Shown: piece after piece, positions 9,751-17,945 of the stretch | Layout: every line of letters begins with the position of its first letter | Numbering within the stretch: position 1 is the first letter of the stretch | DNA from: Spirogloea muscicola | Taxonomy: Eukaryota; Streptophyta; Zygnematophyceae; Spirogloeales; Spirogloeaceae | Direction of reading: 5' to 3' | Assembly: GCA_009602725.1 (NCBI GenBank) | Contig: WELB01000048.1 | Location: forward strand, 214,233-232,177 | Length of the DNA: 17,945 nucleotides | Notes under the pieces: model-generated | Database searches by the model: none | What the model saw: the letters and a program-made list of their open reading frames with translations, nothing else | Told to the model about the DNA's origin: nothing | Program-made: the position numbers and the translations under genes

Positions 9751-12700
9751 CGCCGCCGCCCGGCACGGCGCGTCTCCGCCTCGCGGCGCCGCCTTGCACT
9801 CTGCCGCTCCTCGCCTCGCCCGCCTCCACGCCCGCCCTGGTGACTCGGCCGAGCCTGGGGCCGGCGAGCTGCCGCAGTCGCTGGTCGCCCGCTGCCTCAG
9901 CTAGAGGAGCTGGAGAGCTCCTGCTTAAGCAAGTCTGTCGACCAGAGCGGCAACCTTTCGGTGAGCCTGGAGTTGGAGCACGAGTGAATCGGCTCCGGGC
10001 AGATTGCTGCACTGGCCTTTCACCAGAAACAGTCGACGTCTTACTTCTGTCCTGTCACTGTGCTGCTTTGCAGCGGCGGTCGTGGCCATGGCGCACGGCG
10101 CAGGTTCAATGTACGACGAAAAAACCGTGAAGGAGTACCCGGGCGTTGTTGTAGGAGGCACATTTGATCACCTGCATGAGGGCCACAAGCTTTTGATGAG
10201 CAAGGCCCTCCAGCTGGTTGAGGACGGAGGAGTGTTTGTAGTTGGTATCAGCACTGGCAGACTTCTTAGCAAGAAGAAGCTGAAGGAGGTCTGTGTTGCA
10301 AATACTAGCTTGGCAAGATGTTGCCACCTCATTTATCATCATTCATGATCTCCTAAAATCTGCAGGACATTGGGTGCATGAAGCATTATTAATGGCGGTC
10401 ATCTTGACTGTTGACCTGGATTGATGGCCATCTGGTGCAGCTGATAGAACCATACGAATCAAGAATGAACGCTGTTGAGGAGTATGTCAAGCAATGCACG
10501 CAGACTACGGGGAAGAGAGTTGAGATGGACATACTTCCCATTACCGAAGCTGCTCCGGAAAGGGCAGTCTCTAATGCACAAGTTCAGTGCATCGTTGTCA
10601 GCCCGGATACTAGAGCTGGAGCTGAAGCTTTCAACAAGGCCAGACAGATGAAAGGCATGAGCTCTGTAGACGTAAGTGTACTAAACCATTGACTGCCACA
10701 GCATAGGGTGAAGATCAATTACTCCTTCACATTGCCGAATGCATGTCAAGGTTCCAAGCTGCACTACCATGGGCTTCTGCCCTGAGCCAATGACTCTTAG
10801 CTTGAATCACAAAAGGCCGTGCAAGGAACCCGCATTCCACATGATGTGCAAGCAAAGGGAGTCTGATTAACATCTCATCGACGGCGCGAATGTTGATAGG
10901 CTGACTTGGCAGGTGGTTGTGATTGATCTAGTCATTGACAAAGAGGGACCTCAGATTGAGCAGCTGAGCTCCACTTTACTACGCCAGAGATTACTTGGCA
11001 CCTTCTTACCAAGGTAGGCTTTAAGGACTGGCTAAGTATGTATCAGTACATTCTTAAAAGCTAGGTGCATTGCATTGAGTCGAGCACGTCTACCTAGGAC
11101 CTTCTGATCATATTGGGGACAATGGCACTCATGTATGTATGTCCTCCAATTTGTGTACCTCAATCTGAAATTTTGGTGGCTTTCAAGAAGCTAGTGTCTC
11201 AGGCACTTCATGCGCAGAAGCTCAAGCTGCACAGCTCATGAATTTGTTTGGTCAGGCCTGCTGCACAGCGAAGCGTGAGGCTTTCAAGGGATGCCCTTAG
11301 CACTTGGCCTTACCTCATCGGCTTAACTGGAGGAATAGCCTCTGGCAAGTCAGCGGTTAGACAAGAGCTGCAAGCTCTGGGAGCTGAGGTCCTTGATTGC
11401 GACGTACTTGGTCACAAGTCATATCAAGCAGGCACACCTACTTACAGCGCTCTTGTGCAAGCCTTTGGTCCTGGTATATTGCGAGAAGGTCGGTTTTCCA
11501 GAGCAAAAAGCTGTCAAAGAAACTCTTGGGATGCAACAGATCAAGAGCTGCAAGACTGACTGAGATGCGGTGGCAATCAATTGCAGACAACACGGTAGAC
11601 CGCCAAGCCTTGGGAGCGATTGTTTTTGAAGATCAGCAACAGATGAGCCGCCTGACTTCTATTGTGTGGCCTGCAATTGGGCAACTCCTCATGGAGCATT
11701 GCGAAGAAGCGGCAGTAAGGGGCTGTCTTCTCTGCATAGCAGAAGCTCCTGTGCTCCTGGAGGCAGGCTGGCAGTCCGTTGTGGATGAGGTGTGGGTAGT
11801 GATAACCTCAGAAGAGGTGGCCCGTGCACGGCTCATGAAAAGGAATGGGATCACTGAGCAAGATGCCCACAAACGGCTTGATAGTCAGGTGAGCAGAACA
11901 TTTTGATGTGCTTATTGTCAGGCTGCCAAAAGTAGGGCTGTAGAATATCGGACGCTTTCATTAGATCTTGATCCAGTTTTGGGGTTAAGGAGGTGATTCT
12001 TGGGTTGCATCTACTCATGGCTGCAGATGAGTACAGAGGAGAGAGTGATGGAAGCCGATGTGGTCATTGACAACAATGAAACATTGGAGGCTACAAAAGA
12101 GCAAGTGCGACATGCTTGGTTGCTCTTACAGGAAAGGCTTACACCTCTGCAATCTTCCTGGTTGCAACTCCAGTCACGGGACCCACTGTTCTGCAGGTGG
12201 GCAGGCCTGATGCGTAGGTTGAATGTGAAGAAAGAAGTAGCAGAGGAGTGGTGGCAATCGGTTGAGGCCCATTACAGGCAACATCATCGTCATTATCACA
12301 CGTTTGCCCACCTTCGAAGCCTCTACAATCTGTACAGCAGGTAAAAAGCTTAAATTACTCGCACGCTATCTGGAGATGATAGTCGTTGATTTTGAGAGGG
12401 CCTGTGGAAGTACATCCCTCATGAATCCATTATGTGTCGACACGCTATACCAATCTGCTCCCCTCCATGATGCAAACTTACATGCAAGGAGCCATTCACT
12501 GTCAATGTGCAGATATGCCCATTTTGTGGCAGACCCTTGCGCTTTCCACTTGGCGATATTCTTTCATGATATTGTCTATGAGCCCAGAGCCAGCGTGCAG
12601 GGCGTGAACGAGAAGGAGAGCGCTGCTCTTTTCTTCAGATTTGCCCGTGCAGCTGAGTTGACTTCAGACTTGGTGAGCTGGTCATCACATATCCTTGACA

Positions 12701-13522
12701 CATGGGAGCAACGGATGCACATGTCAAGCTGCTGAAGAGGTTCCATTGATACTGGCTGTCATGGCAAACGATGAATAGCTCGTGATGGTGCATCTTCGTC
12801 TGGTATCTCCCTTGAGATCAGTCTGAGCAGATCTTAGCGTCAGATGCCACGTGACAACATTGTAAGGAGCGTCCGTGAATTGCTGTGACTTTCAGCTCCT
12901 TGCACATATGACCAAAGTGGCACATGCGAGACATACTCAGATTCAGAAGTGTATAAGAAGGTTCTGCGTTTATGCAAACAGGAGGAGAAGGTCAACAAGT
13001 ACATACTGCAGACTGTCAATCATCTGGAAGAGATCCGAGTTTCTGAGGACCTGGCGCTCTTCCTTGATCTTGATCTAGGTTGGCGGCTGTCACTACTGTG
13101 CACGAGTTTATGCTGCCACTACTCGAAACGCGACCAGCCAGCACTCGATCGATAAGGCAGGCTCTAGACTAGATCCTGCTAGGGGCAGGCAGTATATCAC
13201 CGTAGGCCTTGAGCAGCCCGAGCGTTGATGCTGATGCATATTACCTCTTACTGCAGCAATTCTGGGAGCAGCCAAGAATGACTACGAAATGTATGCGGCA
13301 AATATCAGGAGAGAATACATGCACGTGGAAGAGGCCGTCTACCGAGAGAAGAGGGCCAACCTACTACAGGAATGGCTTACCAGGTCGCGCTTGTACAGAA
13401 CGGATATTGTTCACCAGGCCTTTGGTGATCAAGCAAAGATCAATCTGACTTGGGAACTGGGAGGCCTAAGAGACACATCCTCATCTTTGGACACGTTCCT
13501 CAACCTCTTGGAAGGAGTCTAG
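9747..13522 (+). CDS. COASY: CoA synthase (PPAT-DPCK) fused to HD phosphohydrolase
   Basis: Ten exons: 9747-9960, 10074-10288, 10441-10671, 10913-11013, 11256-11488, 11587-11888, 12027-12340, 12513-12672, 12982-13078 and 13257-13522. All borders are GT-AG and all phases agree, giving 710 aa. Starting at ATG 10088 (GCCATGG context) gives 634 aa, and the numbers below use that form. PPAT domain: GGTFDHLHEGH (23-33, with the HxGH nucleotidyltransferase motif) and LSSTLLR (162-168). It makes dephospho-CoA from 4'-phosphopantetheine and ATP. DPCK domain: the P-loop GGIASGKS (203-210), LDCDVLGH and APVLLEAGW. It phosphorylates dephospho-CoA to CoA. The order matches animal-type COASY. From about residue 405 a third domain follows: YHTFAHL (446-452), FFHDIVY (477-483, the HD pair), NEKESA (493-498), FLDLDLAILG (541-550) and IRREYMHV. 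This matches the COG4339-type metal-dependent HD phosphohydrolases. The extra 76 residues of the long form have no acidic residue before position 57 and resemble an organellar transit peptide. Substrate of the HD domain is unknown. Confidence 0.9.
9901..9960 (+). other. Possible alternative-frame exon near the CoA synthase 5' end
   Basis: Right after a possible acceptor (GCCTCAG at 9894-9900), a second frame reads LEELESSCLSKSVDQSGNLS up to the GTGAGC donor at 9961. Its codons and composition look more like ordinary coding sequence than the frame used in the main model. It would need a 61-bp intron (9840-9900), and its phase does not match the next exon at 10074. It is left as an unresolved alternative: either a 5' UTR exon coincidence or a different N-terminus. 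Confidence 0.25.
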
Positions 13523-13639
13523 CTTGCAAGCCATATTATGAGTAAAGCACAGTTGTCTGTCAAACGACCTCCCTACCTGCAAATCATTATCCCCCCAGCC
13601 CGACTTGTGATTAGACCCTAATCACTGTATTGAGCACAA

Positions 13640-13644
13640 TGTAA
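13640..13644 (+). terminator. Candidate TGTAA poly(A) signal of the CoA synthase gene
   Basis: TGTAA lies 118 bases after the stop codon in an A/T-rich context (CACAATGTAATTTATAG). This is a sensible distance for the chlorophyte poly(A) signal. Confidence 0.4.
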
Positions 13645-14154
13645 TTTATAGCAAATATCAGAAGCATTCTCGATGTCATACAAAATATACAGTGACTTAA
13701 GAGATCAAGAGAGACGCTATTCTCCTTTTCTAGGTCCGTTTGATTAGTTGCCATTCCAAAGATAGTAGTCGCAGTCTGTGCTCCAGGCCACTCGGCTTGC
13801 TGAAAGCGTGAGCTTAATAGTAGTGGGTTTTCGGATACCAAATTAACTTCTTGTGCCAGTATGTCGGATGGCCCTCAGGATGAGCATTGGAGACGCATGC
13901 GTGAGATCCGCAGTTGTGACCACCAGATAGCAGCTACAGTGTGGTGTCAAGCGTCCAGATGAATCAGGTGTGCTTACAACCGTGCTGTTAGCCTCTAACC
14001 GCAGTTCCTATACAGAAGGAATGATTTCCAACAAAGTTTGATCACCTACAGAGCCAGTGGCGTGCTGGAAATTTATGTGAGGCGCCCTAGTGCATGGTCA
14101 TTAGACAGGACTGAGCACCCCAAGAAGTGGAGGGTAATAGCTGAAAGCAGCTAC

Positions 14155-14167
14155 TTACATATTTACA
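14155..14167 (-). terminator. Candidate TGTAA poly(A) signals of the FYVE-SYLF gene
   Basis: Two TTACA words on the plus strand (14155-14159 and 14163-14167) read as TGTAA on the minus strand, about 210-220 bases after the FYVE-SYLF stop codon. The doubling makes this a somewhat better candidate than a single match. Confidence 0.35.
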
Positions 14168-14375
14168 GGTGATGACGAGTTCCGGCTGAGCAGTTATCCA
14201 GCACAAGAATGGGTAATTCAGGCTTTCTTGAACACTGCGCATATGTACAACTAATTGTACTAACTACCTATTCAGAGATTGGACCGACGTAACCTCTGCT
14301 CATGGTCAGGGCCATGGGGGCTTGCGCAAAGTACCATGAAGAGAGCGACTGGCCGCAACGAAGCACTGCTCCTCC

Positions 14376-17300
14376 TCAAGCTGTGCCCTCAAGACAGGGC
14401 GGCGCTTCCACCTTAGCGAACAGGTCGTCCAGGGCTGCATAGAGTGGCGCGGCCGCCCTCGGCCTTGGCACCGAGCCAAGCAGTAGCTGCGAGCTGGTGA
14501 TGGACCTATCGCCGTAGAAGCGGCAGTTGGCCTCTGACCGCGTCACAGCTATGCTGCTCTCTACGGAGATGCCTATGAAGGCTCCTGGCACAGCAGCAAG
14601 GGATGTCCTTCATGAGCTCAGCTACCAAGAGGTAGGGCTGGTAGTGGACAAAACCCACTATATGCAAGATGACTGGATGACAATTAACATACTTGAGCAT
14701 TGTCACTCTGTAGCGCAGGCCTACAGTAGAGTAACTCGGGCAGCGCAGAGCTTTTCTAAGCTGCACCTCAGTCGGCTTCACTTGAGCCATTGTTCAACGG
14801 GCAAGAGCAGAACCTTTGCTGCAGCTGTAGGTGTAGCACATGGCTGCCCCGCCATCGCCGGCCCGCAGATCAATCTCCACCGCCCGGCCCACAAGGCCAG
14901 CAGCCGCGCTCAGCCCCGCCCCCACTGACAAGAGCACCATGCCACAGAAAGCCTTGACAGCTTCGTAGGATCTGAGCACGACTATGTAGTCCGTGAGCTC
15001 GCCGCCAATCTGTGCAGAAACACCACCAGATCAGTCTTGCACATCACATGCCAGCCATGTGATGTGCATGTCTACCCTCAGAGCCCAGAAGTATCAGGTT
15101 GTTTTGAGAAATTACCGTAGTGCATCAGCAGCAAAACACGATTGAGTCCTGCACAGTGACGAGCAGGTACCTGGGCGCCCCAGCCGATGCCGCAGGTAAC
15201 CAAGGCGGAAGGCGCCGACCACGAGCCGTCGGGCCGGCGCGCCACCACGAGCCCTGTGCCCAGCTTGTAGGTCATGACCGCACCCACCTTGGCCACCGTG
15301 ACGATTGCCAGCCCCAGCGCCCCTCTCAGGACCGTGTCAGGCAGCAGCCGCTCTGGCCTGAGGCTCCCAACCTGCACACCATTAGCTAGTGCTGGTTTTG
15401 AAGCTGATTTGACCTCAGTCGGCCTGGAGGTTTGTGCATGCTGCTACCACCCAACCAACAACTTGCAGTAACACATATTCACAAGAGGAGGTTATGCATA
15501 TTCCTTTGAAACATCCTGGCAACCGCAGCCATTGTCATTCGGAGCATGTTGCAGCAATGGGGCCTAGCAACTCCACTCTATGAGAGATGTGTTCTACAGC
15601 TCTAGGTACCGTTGCATAGCTCCGCAGAGTGCTTGTTGCTTTGAAGATCTCTTCCTGGAGGGACGAGCCAAGGGGGTTGTTGAGCCAGCTGCGGAGGGAG
15701 GACGCATCAGTGACGTCGTAGAGCGCGACCTGAGCCGCGTTGCTGACACGATCCAGCAGGAGCCTCTGCACAGGCGCCAGTCGCTCAAGGCACGTGTCGC
15801 ATACGCGCTGTGGCTCCCGCTCTCGAAACTGCACCGGAAGCAGGCACCGTTGGCCGGTGCAGCTACGACAGAAGACGCCCCCACAGAACCTGGCAATAGG
15901 CAGGGCAACTACCTCAGCAGACATCCACGTGGAGAATATACTCCATGGAGATACAGTATGAAGGCTGTCATCCAAACAGCCTTGACTGTAAGCATGCAAA
16001 TTGCTATGAACTTTCGGTGCAGCTCTCCAGGGTCATCGTGATGAAGTCTGCATCCACCTGCAGTGGTGCCGGAAGCAGCCTAGCGGCCCAAATGCCGCGT
16101 CACACTGCATGCACGTTGCCGCCGAGCTGTCCGGCATCCACTGGGGGGGCTCTGCTTCGAGCACAGCCCGGACGGCCCGCACGTCATCACCTACACCTGC
16201 TGGCAGCACCTGTTGAAAGTAAGATGGAAGAGCTTGCACAGCGCGACCGCTTGCCAGAAGCCAACCTTCTCTGTCTTGCAGCCAGAAAAGGTAACCCACT
16301 TCGCACATAATTCTCATTGCATATGTAATATCAGCTCACTCTGTCGTATCTCTGGTAGAACTACCATGCAATGATATCTTATCTGAGTAAGTAGTGCTGC
16401 ATGAAGGAGCTCCAATTCTACGTCACCTGTCAAAAGAGGGGGAGCACTGGGGACGTGGCAGGCCACAGCCTTCTCAGACTCCTGGTTGCCACTGCCGGCG
16501 ACATCCTTGCCGCTATGTGGCACCGAGACGGCGAGTTTGGCGCCACTTTTGAAGCTGATTGGCAGCTCCTCTTTGTTGGCACCAGCGCCGCGTTTAAAGA
16601 TCTCTAAAGCACCGACCATCACATTCCACAGATTGACCTCCGCCTGCGGCACCCCTCCGAGGCTGCCTCCATGGGCCGACGTCCGACGACCACTGCCTTT
16701 GTCAGTGAACCCATTGGCAAAGCCCCTGTACTTGACAGCACGGCGACCCTCGGCGGTGGCATTGCCAACAACACCGTAGCCATTCACGTACTCCCTATCC
16801 TCGCGCCGACTGCCAGTGCTGTAGCACATGCAAGCAGCCAGTTGTAAGACCTCTGAGTGGTGAACAATGATTCACCTTGACAGCAGTTTGACAAGCTTCA
16901 GGCCTGCTGAAGCACCTAAGACCTTGTCAGTCATGCAGCATATAAATGTTGTGTGGCAGGAGGGAGGTGCGCGGCAGCCTTGCCAGGCTGAGCTCCAGTC
17001 GCTGTAGCGCGCCTCGAGGCCGCCGCCCTTGGGGCGCGCCACCGCCACCCACGTTTCAACCTCCTCATGACTTGGTATGTCGTACGTCAGGGGGCCTCGA
17101 CCCCTGCAAATACACGAGTCCGCATTAGCATCTGCATCAATGATAAAGCGCAGCAGAGCTCATTGCTCAATGGGTTGCCGCTCTCGACGAATTTGGAGGT
17201 TGCTATCTTGCTTATCTTCTTATCTGCTATTCCCCAGGCCAAGACCTCCGGCGATTGCCATGGCCTATTCAGAGGCCCTAGAGTGCCCTGACATGCACGA

Positions 17301-17760
17301 GTAATCCGAGTGGTAGCCCACCTGACGGCCATGTCCGCCACTGCCTGCGCATGCTGCGCAGTAGCTGCACCACGGACAGGCAGCAGCATCTGTGAGAGGG
17401 CGTGGACGAGCGCACGCCCTGGCCCACAGGCCGGGCGCCTGCGCTCAACATTGTACTCGATATGGTGCCCACATTGGCTAAGTAGGGCCAATTGGCAACG
17501 TGGGCCCTGCTTCTGCAGCAAGCTTCAATGACTGTCACGACGCACGGCGGCAAAGCGCAAGTGCAAGTGCAAAGCTCCGCCATTCTCCGACACCGACCTG
17601 CGTGCCGCTCGGCCTCCGCGATGGCGAACTGGGCGGCGGCGGTGGCCGTGGAGGCGCGCGCCAGCGCGTCCCGCAGCTCGGTGTTGAGGCCCAGCGCCAG
17701 GCCGGGGTCGAAGGCCGTCCGGCACAGCGGGCAGACCGGGAGGCTGGCATGGCTCTGGAC
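14376..17760 (-). CDS. FYVE-SYLF phosphoinositide-binding protein (5' end outside window)
   Basis: Firm minus-strand exons: 16209-16058, 15889-15610, 15371-15171, 15009-14814 and 14584-14376. The exon 16818-16365 is probable, and the upstream exons 17103-16984, 17364-17322 and 17760-17598 are likely. All phases agree, giving 605 residues in the window. The FYVE finger shows the WxxD motif (WMPDSS), CMQC, RHHCRFCGGVFCRSC and RVCDTC. The RHHCR block is split by an intron at 16057-15890. FYVE domains bind PI3P on endosomes. The SYLF (Ysc84) domain follows: LRGALGLAIVTVAKVGAVMT, YKLGTGLVVARRPDGSWSAP, GIGWGAQ, YTYSCSKGAFIGISVE and NCRFYGD. SYLF domains bind phosphoinositides and actin. The domain order is that of plant FYVE-SYLF proteins, for example (from memory) At3g43230. 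A role in endosomal or vacuolar traffic is inferred. The last coding part reads to the stop TGA at 14376-14378. The N-terminal extension is described separately. Confidence 0.82.
16984..17760 (-). other. RING-like exons, probably N-terminal part of the FYVE-SYLF gene
   Basis: After the acceptor CCCCCAG at 17767-17761, the frame reads LPVCPLCRTAFDPGLALGLN and TELRDALARA, like the second half of a RING finger (CPxCR...N..LR), then an Ala-rich helix. Exon 17364-17322 (TAQHAQAVADMAVR) and exon 17103-16984 (YDIPSHEEVETWVAVARPKG, then LEARYSDWSS) continue in phase. The link to the next exon uses a GC-AG intron (16983-16819). The first RING cysteines are not visible and may lie outside the window. 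If 16984 is not a splice site, the frame runs to a stop at 16872. That is only 43 bp before the ATG at 16829, too little for two separate genes here, so one gene is favoured. Confidence 0.45.
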
Positions 17761-17906
17761 CTGGGGGCGGCGCCACAGCGGGCCAGTCAGTCACCGGCGT
17801 CACCGTCATCGGCAGGGCGTCAGCGTCACCTGACGTCGGCTTTGACGGCGCTGCCGAGGCCAAGCTGCGGTCCTCTGCTGGAGGCCGCGATGACCGCCGC
17901 GGCGAG

Positions 17907-17912
17907 GACGGC

Positions 17913-17945
<33 letters not shown>
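17907..17945. repeat. GGC/GCC trinucleotide run at window edge
   Basis: The last 39 bases are almost pure GCG/GGC triplets. On the minus strand this can encode polyalanine leading into a Pro/Ser/Arg-rich stretch. Such runs are common in first exons of GC-rich algal genes and often break assemblies. Confidence 0.85.

Larger units (their letters stand above)
13523..14375. other. Convergent 3' region, no gene seen
   Basis: 853 bp lie between the stop codon of the CoA synthase gene and that of the FYVE-SYLF gene. The stretch has lower GC than the neighbouring exons and no frame with recognisable motifs; a 76-codon minus-strand frame at 13611-13841 looks like chance. It should hold both 3' UTRs. 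Confidence 0.55.

Noticed and set aside
13611-13841. Minus-strand 76-codon frame
   Set aside because: Lies in a convergent 3' region, has no motif and contains no splice-linked partners.
1-17945. CRISPR arrays, bacterial operons, tRNA or rRNA genes
   Set aside because: No regularly spaced repeats, no Shine-Dalgarno-linked gene strings and no cloverleaf or rRNA-like stretches were seen. The genes are spliced.

Overview
The window looks like nuclear DNA of a photosynthetic eukaryote of the green lineage, most likely a green alga. It has four intron-rich protein-coding genes with introns of about 100-740 bp and GT-AG borders. First exons and upstream regions are CpG-rich, while downstream exons have lower GC. 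Telomere-type TTAGGG/TTTAGGG motifs are present. The proteins are plant-type: a YeeZ-like Rossmann protein, a kinesin-light-chain-like mitochondrial TPR protein and a FYVE-SYLF protein. A degenerate retrotransposon C-terminus lies at the left edge. TGTAA, the usual chlorophyte poly(A) signal, lies downstream of three of the four genes. The species cannot be named from the sequence alone. All exon structures below were assembled by hand from splice signals, phase continuity and remembered family motifs; no search was run.

Layout. 1-290 (-): remnant of a retroelement polyprotein. 300-1270: no gene seen. 1271-1733: CpG-rich promoter with CCAAT boxes. 1734-4769 (+): eight-exon NAD(P)-binding Rossmann/SDR-like protein (377 aa); its 742-bp first intron carries a tandem foldback element. 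4770-5237: shared 3' region of two convergent genes. 5238-9273 (-): twelve-exon mitochondrial TPR protein (538 aa). 9274-9746: short divergent promoter. 9747-13522 (+): ten-exon bifunctional CoA synthase (PPAT + dephospho-CoA kinase) with a third, HD-phosphohydrolase domain fused at the C-terminus (634 aa, or 710 aa with a transit-peptide-like extension). 13523-14375: convergent 3' region. 14376-17760 and beyond (-): FYVE-SYLF phosphoinositide-binding protein, probably preceded in the same gene by RING-like exons, and running off the right edge, which ends in a GCC/GGC trinucleotide run.

How the genes work together. They alternate in orientation (+,-,+,-), giving two convergent 3' ends and one divergent promoter; there is no operon. 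The notable object is the PPAT-DPCK-HD fusion. The last two steps of CoA synthesis are joined to a predicted metal-dependent phosphohydrolase, which suggests that CoA production is coupled to nucleotide or metabolite hydrolysis. The divergent partner is predicted to be mitochondrial, and the long form of the CoA synthase may also be organellar.
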